Below are positions 1-7,605 of a stretch of 64,000 bases of DNA, one piece after another (within the stretch, counting starts at the first letter, position 1; each line of letters opens with the position of its first letter). The translations under genes were made by a program, and so were the position numbers. The notes under the pieces were generated by a model. That model searched no databases. It saw nothing but the letters and a program-made list of their open reading frames with translations, and was not told the origin of the DNA. This stretch comes from Arenibacter sp. ARW7G5Y1 (GTDB lineage Bacteria > Bacteroidota > Bacteroidia > Flavobacteriales > Flavobacteriaceae): assembly GCF_003201775.1 (NCBI RefSeq), contig NZ_QJJZ01000020.1, positions 1 through 64,000 on the forward strand. The letters are read 5' to 3'.

Positions 1-5
1 CTACC

Positions 6-35
6 ACCCTTTTTTAAATCCACAAGGGTTTTTTT
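6..35 (+). terminator. Rho-independent terminator of an upstream gene outside the window
   Basis: A short stem ACCCTT (6-11) pairs with AAGGGT (24-29) and runs straight into a seven-T tract. It would end a plus-strand gene lying left of the window. The stem is only 6 bp, so confidence is moderate. The rest of 1-343 has no convincing gene: open frames there on both strands have no family signature and overlap thrS. The stretch otherwise holds only the thrS promoter. Confidence 0.5.
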
Positions 36-289
36 AAACTTTTTTTGCCTTTTTAAACAGGATGCGCACAACACGCTGTCAACAAGCATCTTGCAACGAA
101 CCATCCCGCAAAAAAGGGAGAACAATTTAACACTTTTTTCCCTGACCGCAAAACACCGAAACGTTAAAACAGGAACGCCCCCCCCTAAGTGGACATGCCA
201 GCCCAAGACCGCAGGCCGAACGGAACGGCAAAAAGAGGGGGCGCCAAGGCCTAACTTGGTATACCGATACAAAATCCTTCCTATATATA

Positions 290-320
290 TTGCCAACATA
301 AATACTAGATGTTATCTTTG
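290..320 (+). promoter_or_regulatory. Promoter of the thrS operon
   Basis: TTG at 290-292, a 20-nt spacer, and TATCTTTG at 313-320 match the Bacteroidota housekeeping promoter (TTTG/TTG, 19-21 nt, TAnnTTTG). Transcription would begin about 325, giving a leader of roughly 20 nt before the thrS ATG at 344. Confidence 0.6.
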
Positions 321-343
321 CACACTTATTACGACAAAAAAGC

Positions 344-2284
344 ATGATCAAAATAACTTTACCGGACGGAAGCATAAGGGAATATGCACAAGGAACTACC
401 CCTTTAGAGGTAGCCAAAAGCATAAGCGAAGGTTTGGCGCGAAATATTATTTCCGCAAAATTTAATGGAGTCACTGTTGAAACGGTTACACCTTTAAATG
501 AAGATGGATCCCTTATTCTGTACAGCTGGAACGACAAAGAAGGAAAAACCGCGTTCTGGCATTCCACCTCCCACGTTGTGGCCCAAGCTCTGGAAGAATT
601 GTACCCCGGTGTAAAACTAACCATAGGACCAGCCATTGACAATGGGTTTTATTATGATGTGGATTTGGCCGAGGGCACTATTTCAGAGAAAGACTTTCCT
701 GCGATTGAAAAGAAAGCCTTGGAAATTGCCAGGGGAAAACACGATTTTAAAATGCGCTCCGTTACCAAGGCACAGGCATTGGAGCTATACAAATCACAAG
801 GGAACCAATATAAGGTAGAACTTATAGAAAATCTGGAAGATGGCACCATTACCTTCTGTGACCATGATACCTTCACCGATTTATGTAGGGGAGGACACAT
901 TCCCAATACCGGCATCATAAAGGCCATTAAAATATTGAGTGTCGCAGGTGCCTATTGGAGAGGGAACGAAAAAAATAATCAGTTGACCCGGGTTTACGGT
1001 ATTTCCTTTCCAAAACAGAAGGAACTTACCGAGTATCTGGAACTATTGGAAGAAGCCAAAAAAAGAGACCACAGGAAACTGGGAAAAGAATTGGAATTGT
1101 TCACTTTCTCACAGAAAGTAGGCCAAGGACTCCCCTTGTGGCTCCCTAAAGGAGCGGCATTAAGGGAACGTTTAGAAAATTTCCTCAAGAAAGCCCAGAA
1201 GAAGGCCGGATACGAAATGGTAGTTACCCCACATATTGGACAGAAAGAACTTTACGTAACCTCTGGGCATTATGCAAAATATGGGGAAGACAGCTTTCAA
1301 CCTATAAAAACCCCAAAGGAAGACGAGGAGTTCTTATTAAAGCCCATGAACTGTCCACATCACTGTGAAATATACAACACCAAACCCTTTAGCTACAGGG
1401 AACTCCCCAAAAGATACGCGGAATTTGGAACTGTTTATAGATACGAACAAAGTGGCGAATTGCATGGCCTTACCAGGGTACGCGGATTTACCCAGGATGA
1501 TGCCCATATATTCTGTACTCCGGACCAATTGGCCGACGAGTTCAAGAACGTTATAGATCTAACCCTATATGTAATGGGATCTTTGGGCTTTGGGAATTTT
1601 ACGGCCCAAGTGTCCGTTAGGGATTTGGATAATCCCGAGAAATATATTGGATCTGTAGAAAACTGGGAAAAGGCGGAAAATGCCATTATCAATGCAGCCA
1701 AGGAAAAAGGTCTTGATTTTGTTATTGAAAGTGGTGAAGCTGCTTTTTACGGTCCAAAGTTGGATTTTATGGTAAAAGACGCCCTTGGCAGGAACTGGCA
1801 ATTGGGAACCATACAAGTGGACTACAATTTACCGGAGCGATTTGACCTTACCTATAAAGGAAGTGACAATGAACTGCATAGACCAGTAATGATCCACAGG
1901 GCTCCTTTCGGAAGTATGGAGCGTTTTATAGCCTTATTACTGGAACATACAGGCGGTAATTTTCCACTTTGGTTGATGCCGGAGCAGGCTATAATCCTGC
2001 CTGTCAGCGAAAAACATGAAATATATGCCCAAAAAGTTTTAAATTCCTTGGAAAATAACGACATTCGCGCCCTCATTGACAACCGAAACGAAACGGTAGG
2101 CAAAAAAATACGTGAAGCAGAAATGAATAAAATCCCATTTATGCTGATTGTAGGGGAGAATGAAGAAAAAGAGGAAACGATTTCCATAAGGAGACACGGT
2201 GGCGAAGATTTAGGCGCCATCTCCGTAAAAGCCTTTACCGACTTGGTAGTAAATGAAATAAACAGTACCTTAAAGTCGTTTTAA
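344..2284 (+). CDS. thrS: Threonine--tRNA ligase
   Basis: Charges tRNA-Thr with threonine in the cytoplasm. The 646-residue protein has the full class II ThrRS layout: an N-terminal TGS domain (about 1-60), the editing domain with the HxxxH motif HSTSH near residue 73 and the CRGGH motif near 180, the catalytic core with the motif 2 region and KPMNCPHHC near 330, and a C-terminal anticodon-binding domain (about 545-646). Length is normal. The ATG at 344 sits about 20 nt after the predicted transcription start. It is the first gene of the block thrS-infC-rpmI-rplT, an order common in Bacteroidota. The gene stops at 2284 and is followed by a folded leader before infC, not by a terminator. Confidence 0.97.
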   Translation: MIKITLPDGSIREYAQGTTPLEVAKSISEGLARNIISAKFNGVTVETVTPLNEDGSLILYSWNDKEGKTAFWHSTSHVVAQALEELYPGVKLTIGPAIDNGFYYDVDLAEGTISEKDFPAIEKKALEIARGKHDFKMRSVTKAQALELYKSQGNQYKVELIENLEDGTITFCDHDTFTDLCRGGHIPNTGIIKAIKILSVAGAYWRGNEKNNQLTRVYGISFPKQKELTEYLELLEEAKKRDHRKLGKELELFTFSQKVGQGLPLWLPKGAALRERLENFLKKAQKKAGYEMVVTPHIGQKELYVTSGHYAKYGEDSFQPIKTPKEDEEFLLKPMNCPHHCEIYNTKPFSYRELPKRYAEFGTVYRYEQSGELHGLTRVRGFTQDDAHIFCTPDQLADEFKNVIDLTLYVMGSLGFGNFTAQVSVRDLDNPEKYIGSVENWEKAENAIINAAKEKGLDFVIESGEAAFYGPKLDFMVKDALGRNWQLGTIQVDYNLPERFDLTYKGSDNELHRPVMIHRAPFGSMERFIALLLEHTGGNFPLWLMPEQAIILPVSEKHEIYAQKVLNSLENNDIRALIDNRNETVGKKIREAEMNKIPFMLIVGENEEKEETISIRRHGGEDLGAISVKAFTDLVVNEINSTLKSF

Positions 2285-2288
2285 AAAT

Positions 2289-2362
2289 GCCTCGACCGGA
2301 TTTGTTTATGAAAACAGATCCAAGCTCTCCCAAAGAGAGATGAAAACGGAAAGAGGATCGAG
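2289..2362 (+). promoter_or_regulatory. Folded infC leader (predicted three-way junction)
   Basis: Between thrS and infC, CTCGA (2291-2295) can pair with TCGAG (2358-2362). This closes two internal hairpins. One has a 10-bp stem, GGATTTGTTT (2298-2307) with AAACAGATCC (2312-2321), loop ATGA, and one U-G wobble. The other has a 5-bp stem, CTCTC (2325-2329) with GAGAG (2335-2339). No T-run follows, so it is not a terminator. Its position just upstream of infC-rpmI-rplT suggests a cis-regulatory leader bound by IF-3 or L20. I know no named family that it matches. Confidence 0.45.
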
Positions 2363-2392
2363 TAGTAAATGTTTAACTAAAAAGATTACGTC

Positions 2393-2947
2393 ATAGCAAT
2401 TAGAAAAAGATTTAGACCCCAACCTAGGAGGGAAAATAAAAACCCTCACAACATTAATGAAAGCATTTCATCGCCCAAGGTTAGGTTGGTTGGCGACAAT
2501 GTAGAAGTAGGTGTATATAGCACCCGTGAAGCCTTGGCCAAAGCGGAAGAACTGGAATTGGACTTAGTGGAGATTTCCCCTAAAGCAGATCCTCCAGTGT
2601 GTAAAATTATAGATTACAAGAAGTTCCTTTACGAGCAAAAGAAAAGGGAAAAGGTCATGAAGGCCAAAGCCACCAAAGTGATCGTAAAAGAAATACGGTT
2701 TGGTCCACAAACGGATGACCACGATTATGAGTTTAAGAAGAAACACGCAGAAAAATTCTTAAAAGATGGTGCCAAGCTAAAAGCTTATGTATTTTTCAAG
2801 GGTCGTTCCATTGTTTATAAAGACCAAGGGGAAATACTGTTGCTTAAATTGGCTTCCGAATTGGAGGACTTGGGCAAAGTGGAACAAATGCCTAAACTTG
2901 AAGGAAAGCGTATGACCATGTTCATCGCCCCAAAAACTAAAAAATAA
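2393..2947 (+). CDS. infC: Translation initiation factor IF-3 (non-ATG start)
   Basis: IF-3 binds the 30S subunit and checks start-codon and initiator tRNA choice. Homology runs upstream of the first conventional start at 2486: the frame from 2393 reads [20 protein letters not shown], the typical IF-3 N-terminus. An in-frame stop lies at 2378-2380 and there is no ATG, GTG or TTG between it and this segment. The start must therefore be ATA (2393) or ATT (2399). Rare AUU-type starts are a known self-control device of infC, because IF-3 discriminates against them. The protein would be about 184 residues with an N-domain, a lysine-rich linker and a C-domain ending APKTKK. rpmI and rplT follow on the same strand. 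Confidence 0.9.
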   Translation: MAIRKRFRPQPRRENKNPHNINESISSPKVRLVGDNVEVGVYSTREALAKAEELELDLVEISPKADPPVCKIIDYKKFLYEQKKREKVMKAKATKVIVKEIRFGPQTDDHDYEFKKKHAEKFLKDGAKLKAYVFFKGRSIVYKDQGEILLLKLASELEDLGKVEQMPKLEGKRMTMFIAPKTKK

Positions 2948-3042
2948 TCCTTGCCCAATTGGCTTTGGTTACACGAAATAAAGTGCTAAGCTTGTTTTAG
3001 CACAAAGATAGTAAGCGAGATAAATTAATAAATAGGAAGAAA

Positions 3043-3240
3043 ATGCCTAAACAGAAAACAAAATCCAGTGCCAAAAAGCGATTTAAGCTTACTGGTAGTG
3101 GTAAAATTAAAAGAAAGCACGCCTTTAAGAGCCATATTCTTACGAAGAAGTCTAAAAAGCGTAAGCTTGCGTTAACCCACTCTGGATTAGTTCACGAGTC
3201 GGATGTTAACAGTATTAAGGAACAATTGCGTTTAAAGTAA
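3043..3240 (+). CDS. rpmI: 50S ribosomal protein L35
   Basis: A small basic protein of the large ribosomal subunit. The 65 residues begin [20 protein letters not shown], the standard L35 opening, and continue with the conserved KRKHAFKSH segment. It lies 95 nt after infC and 89 nt before rplT, the classical infC-rpmI-rplT order. A 7-bp hairpin (2983-2989 with 2997-3003) precedes it. One arm of a 12-bp inverted repeat (3012-3023), whose partner is after rplT, also lies just upstream. Translational control by L20 is known for this operon in other bacteria; here it is inferred. Confidence 0.97.
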   Translation: MPKQKTKSSAKKRFKLTGSGKIKRKHAFKSHILTKKSKKRKLALTHSGLVHESDVNSIKEQLRLK

Positions 3241-3329
3241 TCGTTCCATCGGTAATTATTAACCCTGGAGTTAGGCAGTTAAAGTATTCTACAATATAGG
3301 ATCGCCTACTACAAAAAACAATTAAAATT

Positions 3330-3674
3330 ATGCCAAGATCAGTAAATTCAGTTGCTTCCAGAGCCAGAAGAAAAAAGGTGATGAAGCAGGCCAAAGGTTA
3401 CTTTGGAAGACGTAAAAACGTTTGGACAGTAGCCAAAAATGCGGTTGAAAAAGCAATGTTATATGCTTACAGAGACCGTAGAAACAAGAAAAGAAATTTC
3501 CGCTCCCTATGGATTACCCGTATCAACGCTGGTGCCAGATTGCACGGAATGTCCTATTCCCAGTTTATGGGCAAGGTAAAAGCCAATAACATAGAGCTTA
3601 ACCGTAAGGTTTTGGCTGATTTGGCCATGAACCACCCAGAGGCCTTCAAAGCTATTGTGAACAAAGTAAAATAA
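3330..3674 (+). CDS. rplT: 50S ribosomal protein L20
   Basis: L20 is an early assembly protein of the 50S subunit and in other bacteria represses its own operon. The 114 residues show the family pattern: basic N-terminal extension [16 protein letters not shown], the KGYFGRRKN motif, [11 protein letters not shown], and the globular RNA-binding end. Length is normal. It is the last gene of the operon and is followed 25 nt later by a strong terminator. Confidence 0.97.
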   Translation: MPRSVNSVASRARRKKVMKQAKGYFGRRKNVWTVAKNAVEKAMLYAYRDRRNKKRNFRSLWITRINAGARLHGMSYSQFMGKVKANNIELNRKVLADLAMNHPEAFKAIVNKVK

Positions 3675-3698
3675 ATTAATAAACTTATCTCGCTTATA

Positions 3699-3729
3699 AA
3701 AACCTGTTCCAAATGGAACAGGTTTTTTT
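3699..3729 (+). terminator. Terminator after rplT
   Basis: AACCTGTTCC pairs with GGAACAGGTT across loop AAAT and is followed by a run of seven T. It ends the thrS-infC-rpmI-rplT transcript. Confidence 0.9.
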
Positions 3730-3960
3730 ATGCCCTGTTAATATTGCTAAAGAATACTCAACTCTAAACCAAGATCAGAAACAATTATTGTGTTTATGAC
3801 AAATTAGGAATAATTTGATCAGTCGCGTTTTTGGATCAATAGTTTTAATTAATAGGAGCAATCTAGTAAAACCAATGACTAAATTATTCTATCATTTTAC
3901 TCAAGTGGTTTTTATAGTTTTTTAATAGTTTTCGTGAATCTTCGATTTCTTTGCTTGCCC

Positions 3961-4046
3961 AATGAAACCGACGCAGGAGGTTCATGAATACCTTATTATA
4001 AAATAAAAAGGCAATGAATAAAACGAAACCGCAGGTTCACGAATAC
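3961..4046. repeat. Two diverged copies of a short repeat unit
   Basis: Unit 1 (3961-3991) and unit 2 (4021-4046) share the pattern GAAACCG, then GCAGG, then GGTTCA(T/C)GAATAC. Unit 1 has three extra bases in the middle. A third weak echo (TTCGTGAATC) lies near 3931. Nothing here is coding. The role is unknown. Confidence 0.45.
3981..3992. repeat. Left copy of a 12-bp inverted repeat
   Basis: TTCATGAATACC is the exact reverse complement of 4551-4562. The two copies frame 558 bp of hairpin-rich, gene-free DNA, as terminal inverted repeats of a small non-autonomous element would. The core TTCATGAA is itself palindromic, which weakens the case somewhat. Confidence 0.4.
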
Positions 4047-4092
4047 ATAATTAGGAAAATAACCAGCCATGAGCTAAACAAAAGAAAAGACC

Positions 4093-4500
4093 CTTCTTCG
4101 CTAGGTGGTCCCTAAAATCCCTGGATTTTAAGGACCGATGCCATGGCCTAAATTATTTCCAAGGCTTCAATAATTCTTAACGGCCATGCCATCTCCTCTA
4201 CGGAAGAAGAACGACCGAACCATAGACCTTGAGGACAATGCTCAAAGGTTTTTAATAACGGAAAATGACTTTTCCCCACATGAAGGTTGACGGAACGAAA
4301 GGACCGGCCTATTTTCAATTTCGTCTTAAATCAAGTGGTTTCCACATTGGGTTCAGGTAGCTGTCCAAAGAGCATTTCACCCTAGTGAAAGCGGCCTGGA
4401 CGGCGCGGCGGTGGAAAATGCGTAGATTTAAAGAAATTTAAAATCAGCTGGCCATGGCTACAGCTGGCTCCTCCTAACCAAGGTACACCGTACCTTGGTT
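4093..4500 (+). ncRNA. Candidate structured RNA or folded intergenic element
   Basis: No open frame of note lies here, but stable stems follow one another. A three-way junction (4093-4099 with 4203-4209) holds hairpins 4107-4136 and 4137-4193. Next come 4226-4249 and 4260-4275, then a nested stem set 4339-4417 with an inner hairpin looped CCTA. After that is a hairpin capped by a GAAA tetraloop (4425-4445), then 4445-4466, then a perfect stem of 11 bp or more (4476-4486 with 4490-4500). A GAAA loop and one G-U pair on the plus strand favour a plus-strand RNA. It is not tmRNA or RNase P RNA, since their signature segments are absent. No clear promoter was found. Function unknown. Confidence 0.35.
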
Positions 4501-4550
4501 ATTCGGCCCTGGTCGTTTTTTATTCATCGGCTGGTCTATTGATTTTTAAT

Positions 4551-4562
4551 GGTATTCATGAA
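4551..4562. repeat. Right copy of a 12-bp inverted repeat
   Basis: GGTATTCATGAA is the exact reverse complement of 3981-3992. The remaining sequence to 4676 shows no gene or strong structure. Confidence 0.4.
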
Positions 4563-4676
4563 TGCTACGCATTTGGGCGATGCAAAAAATGAACAGAACA
4601 CAAACTTGAGATAGTAAATTATATCTTCTTGCAATTCACACACAACTTTTGGGATTGATCCCAGAACCAACTATTG

Positions 4677-4955
4677 TTAGGTCGTTTTTATTTTACTGAT
4701 TGCCGCCTTAAATTCTTCCCAATCTATCAACTCATCGCCAGATTTGTCATAACCCTCAATTAGCTTGGAAGAAACAATTCCTCGTAAAAAGCCACTTATT
4801 TCCGCCTTTTTCAACAATTCAACAATCTCACTTTTTTTGAGTTTTCCATCCCCATCTTCATCAAAAAAATTATAGGCCTCCTCCGGCGTTTTAAATTTAT
4901 TGGTGATCAGAATCTGTATTTTATCCAATATCATATCTTTTGTAGCCATGCCCAA
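4677..4955 (-). CDS. Small EF-hand calcium-binding protein
   Basis: A 92-residue protein with two canonical EF-hand loops: DEDGDGKLKKSE (about 32-43) and DKSGDELIDWEE (about 70-81). Both keep acidic residues at positions 1 and 12 and the glycine at 6 or its usual substitute. There is no signal peptide or membrane segment, so it is probably a cytoplasmic calcium sensor or buffer. The start is MGMATKD; the second methionine at 4949 is an equally possible start. It stands between the hairpin-rich region and the yjbQ-like gene, with no operon partner. The specific role is unknown. Confidence 0.75.
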   Translation of the reverse strand: MGMATKDMILDKIQILITNKFKTPEEAYNFFDEDGDGKLKKSEIVELLKKAEISGFLRGIVSSKLIEGYDKSGDELIDWEEFKAAISKIKTT

Positions 4956-5062
4956 TTTATTAAAATTCGTATTTCACTAATTTACTAAATAAAAGGTATT
5001 AAACCTCAGGGCAAGCCTGCCATTAATAGGAATCGACCCTAGGGTAGAGGTATAGAACCTAG

Positions 5063-5084
5063 ATCCCGCCGAAAAAGGCGGGAT
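5063..5084 (-). terminator. Hairpin between the yjbQ-like gene and the EF-hand gene
   Basis: ATCCCGCC (5063-5070) pairs with GGCGGGAT (5077-5084), an 8-bp GC-rich stem. There is no T-run on either side, so it may be a weak terminator or an mRNA-stabilising stem downstream of the yjbQ-like gene. Confidence 0.35.
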
Positions 5085-5157
5085 TAGTTCAACTTGCAAT
5101 TTTAAGTGCGCCTTACCGACTTCCCAATATTGAGTTTCACTAATAAAAAACGGTTGA

Positions 5158-5580
5158 CTAGACCCCAAAGTAGCTAACTACCAAATTACGACCACTTGCA
5201 TGATTCCTGTGCTCGCACAAATAGATACCCTGCCAAATCCCCAAATTTAATTTTCCATTGCTAATTGGTATCTGCACGGAGGCTCCCATCAAGGAGGATT
5301 TTATATGCGCCGGCATGTCGTCCGAACCTTCATAATCATGAAGGTAATAGGGAGCATTTTCCGGAACCATAATATTCATATGACTTTCAAAATCGGACCT
5401 TACAGTGGAATCCGCATTTTCATTTATGGTAAGGCTTGCTGAAGTATGTTTTATAAACACCTGCAGCATACCTGATTTAATCCTATTTAAGTGCGGTAGG
5501 TGTTCCAGTATAGTATCCGTAATTAAATGAAAGCCCCTGTTATAGGCCTTTAAACGCAATTCTTTCTGATAAAACAGCAT
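5158..5580 (-). CDS. YjbQ/UPF0047 family protein
   Basis: A member of the small UPF0047/YjbQ family, some of whose members have weak thiamine-phosphate synthase activity; the true cellular role is unsettled. From MLFYQKELRLK the protein has 140 residues and includes the family features: GFHLITD, HTSASLTINENAD (histidine and asparagine of the putative site), and the C-terminal GIWQGIYLCEHRN stretch. The frame opens nine codons earlier at 5607, but the family usually starts with the FYQKEL-type segment, so 5580 is preferred. It is a stand-alone gene, divergent from the HAD phosphatase at 5699. Confidence 0.85.
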   Translation of the reverse strand: MLFYQKELRLKAYNRGFHLITDTILEHLPHLNRIKSGMLQVFIKHTSASLTINENADSTVRSDFESHMNIMVPENAPYYLHDYEGSDDMPAHIKSSLMGASVQIPISNGKLNLGIWQGIYLCEHRNHASGRNLVVSYFGV

Positions 5581-5673
5581 AACTATTAGAGTATATAAAT
5601 TATTCAAATTTCGATAAATATTAAGAAATGTGAAACTTTATGCAAGAAGGCCATTAATTAGGTCAATATCAAA

Positions 5674-5681
5674 TACCTTTG
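5674..5681 (+). promoter_or_regulatory. -7 promoter element of the HAD hydrolase gene
   Basis: TACCTTTG fits TAnnTTTG and lies 17 nt before the ATG at 5699. No clear TTG partner is found 19-21 nt upstream. Confidence 0.4.
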
Positions 5682-5698
5682 CATCTTAATTTATTTGA

Positions 5699-6499
5699 AT
5701 GGATCTATCAAAGGTAAAAATGGTGGTCACCGATATGGATGGCACCTTATTGAACTCCAAACATGAAGTAAGTAATAAATTCTTCAAATTATTTGAAGAA
5801 TTAAAAAAAAGGGACATTAGGTTTGTGGCCGCCAGCGGGCGGCAATACAACAGTATAGTGGACAAATTGGATACCATCAAGGATGATATCATAGTTGTAG
5901 CGGAAAATGGAGCTTTTGTTAAAAAGCGGGACCGGGAATTATTGGCTACCCCTTTGAACCAGGATACCATTAAGAAAACTATAGAACTATTAAGAAATGT
6001 TGAAGGCATACATCCCGTATTATGCGGAAAGAACAATGCCTATATCAATGGAAAATCCGATGATTTTGTAAACAAATTAAAGGAGTACTATTCCGAGTTC
6101 AGCATCCTAAACGATATTTCTTCCTTTGATGGGGAAGTCTTAAAAATAGCCATTTATCATTTTGAAAGTTCTGAAAAGTACATCTACCCTTTGGTAAATC
6201 ATTTGGAATCCGAATTAAAAGTGAAAGTTTCTGGCGAGAATTGGTTGGATATTTCACATATGAACGCCAACAAAGGATATGCGCTTCAACATATTCAGGA
6301 AAAGTATGGGATAAGCAGAAAGGAAACCATGGTTTTTGGAGATTACAATAATGATCTGGAAATGCTGGCAATGGCCGATTTTAGTTTTGCAATGGCCAAT
6401 GCCCACCCCAACGTAATAAAAGCTGCCAACTATCGTGCCGATAGCAATGATAATTACGGCGTAGAAAAAATCTTGGAATCGTTGCTCTCATATACATAA
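5699..6499 (+). CDS. Cof-type HAD-superfamily hydrolase
   Basis: A predicted phosphatase of small phosphorylated metabolites, of the Cof/IIB type. The 266 residues contain motif I DMDGT with the nucleophile Asp12 and acid/base Asp14, motif II in VAASGR, and motif III/IV in GDYNNDLEML near residue 217. A cap domain lies between, as in the IIB class. Length is normal. It converges with the AraC gene at 6512, with only 12 nt between the stop codons and no visible terminator. The substrate cannot be told from the sequence. Confidence 0.88.
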   Translation: MDLSKVKMVVTDMDGTLLNSKHEVSNKFFKLFEELKKRDIRFVAASGRQYNSIVDKLDTIKDDIIVVAENGAFVKKRDRELLATPLNQDTIKKTIELLRNVEGIHPVLCGKNNAYINGKSDDFVNKLKEYYSEFSILNDISSFDGEVLKIAIYHFESSEKYIYPLVNHLESELKVKVSGENWLDISHMNANKGYALQHIQEKYGISRKETMVFGDYNNDLEMLAMADFSFAMANAHPNVIKAANYRADSNDNYGVEKILESLLSYT

Positions 6500-6511
6500 C
6501 AACACTGCTAA

Positions 6512-7534
6512 TTATTGGTCCATTCCCAACAAGGTACTTGGCAAATATCCCATGTTTTTCTTAAATGCCACTGTAAAATGTTGTGGGTTGGAATATCCTA
6601 CCTCATAAGAAGCCTGGGCTATGGTATAATTATCCTCAAGAATCAATACTTTGGCCTTTTGCATTCGCAGACTTGTAATAAACTTAAAAATGGTAGTATT
6701 GTGGACCTTCTTAAAATAGCTTTTTAATTTTGTAGTATTATATCCAGCAACAGCCGATAATTCCTTAATAGTCAATGGTTTTTTTAAATGGGTCTCGATA
6801 TAGCGAACCAAATTTTCAATAGTTTCATAATCTGATGTGGATAAAGACACCTCCCTATCCCTCGCAATCTGTGTTTCTTGCCCCAAAAATAAATCAATAA
6901 GCAACAATTTAATTTTAGATTCCAGATAGTGCACCTTGGCATTGCCGGGCAAACTGCAATTTAATATGTCATTCATCGCTAAATGCATTGGCATAGTTAT
7001 TGGCTTGGATCTGCTCCAAAAACCAAGGGCAGTACTATCCTCAAACAAATTACCATCCACTCTACACTCTTTCCCCAACATTTCTTCAAGAAATTCTACC
7101 TTGTAAAATACTTCCAAGGCCACGTAATTTTGGCCACTAAGTTTCTGTTCAATTACATCTTTGGACCAGTGAACAATATTATATGAACCAGAGGGTATAA
7201 GCAAATTAACAGAATCCTTATGGCGCATACACTCATAGGAGCCTTGCAATACGAAATGTATCCCTATATAGGAATCCTGGCCTTCTACCTCTTCCACAAC
7301 CCCCTCTACCAAAGACAGTTTACGTATCAGGATCATGGCCTTGTCCATTCTAATCTCTTCTTGCCACCCCCCTATCTTGCCCTTAAGTTCATGTGAGATA
7401 AAAGCACTGGAGGATTTTTCCAATACCATTTGATCTACATCACTGTGTATAGGGGTGGACCTCCTTAAATTCCACAGTCCATTATTCCTTACTTCTTTAT
7501 TCGTTACTAATAATTCCTTTCTCGTTAGTCCCAA
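6512..7534 (-). CDS. AraC family transcriptional regulator of the iron-uptake locus
   Basis: A 340-residue regulator with a C-terminal AraC-type double helix-turn-helix (about 240-338), including ELSAVAGYNTTKLKSYFKK and the GYSNPQHFTVAFKKNMGYLPS end. The N-terminal two thirds is a divergent sensing domain of the kind seen in PchR-type iron regulators, which bind a siderophore. It is divergent from the TonB-dependent receptor at 7606 with a 71-bp intergenic region. Start is TTG at 7534, 23 nt below a TAACTTTG promoter element (7557-7564, minus strand). A later start is possible. PchR-like control of the receptor operon is inferred from position and fold. Confidence 0.85.
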   Translation of the reverse strand: MGLTRKELLVTNKEVRNNGLWNLRRSTPIHSDVDQMVLEKSSSAFISHELKGKIGGWQEEIRMDKAMILIRKLSLVEGVVEEVEGQDSYIGIHFVLQGSYECMRHKDSVNLLIPSGSYNIVHWSKDVIEQKLSGQNYVALEVFYKVEFLEEMLGKECRVDGNLFEDSTALGFWSRSKPITMPMHLAMNDILNCSLPGNAKVHYLESKIKLLLIDLFLGQETQIARDREVSLSTSDYETIENLVRYIETHLKKPLTIKELSAVAGYNTTKLKSYFKKVHNTTIFKFITSLRMQKAKVLILEDNYTIAQASYEVGYSNPQHFTVAFKKNMGYLPSTLLGMDQ

Positions 7535-7548
7535 CTGAAAACATAATT

Positions 7549-7564
7549 TAGATTTGCAAAGTTA
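7549..7564. promoter_or_regulatory. Back-to-back -7 elements of the divergent araC-type and receptor genes
   Basis: TAGATTTG (7549-7556, plus) abuts CAAAGTTA (7557-7564), which reads TAACTTTG on the minus strand. Both fit TAnnTTTG, so the two divergent promoters touch. No good TTG partner is seen for either, which suits activator-dependent promoters. Confidence 0.5.
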
Positions 7565-7565
7565 T

Positions 7566-7588
7566 TTATTTAGATTAAATCTTAATAA
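7566..7588. promoter_or_regulatory. 23-bp dyad, candidate Fur-like operator
   Basis: The segment TTATT-T-AGATT-A-AATCT-T-AATAA is symmetric about A7577, with 10 of 11 arm positions complementary. Its centre, TTAGATT-A-AATCTTA, has the 7-1-7 form of Fur-family boxes. It lies just downstream of the receptor's -7 element and upstream of the regulator's -7 element, so one bound protein could repress both genes. The AraC-type regulator is another possible ligand. Confidence 0.5.
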
Positions 7589-7605
7589 GAATAAGCAATT
7601 ATTTA

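Noticed and set aside
91-642. Two open frames on opposite strands across the thrS start
   Set aside because: They overlap the promoter and the well-supported thrS N-terminus in other frames and show no family signal.
4093-4500. Hairpin region as tmRNA, RNase P RNA or a group II intron
   Set aside because: The signature segments of these RNAs (for example the RNase P GAGGAAAGTCC box, the tmRNA tRNA-like ends, intron domain V) are absent on both strands.
4977-5168. 63-codon frame on the minus strand behind the yjbQ-like gene
   Set aside because: It overlaps the yjbQ-like C-terminus, spans a hairpin and has no recognisable sequence.
6515-7186. Plus-strand frames within the AraC gene
   Set aside because: Antisense shadows of the AraC regulator with no signature.
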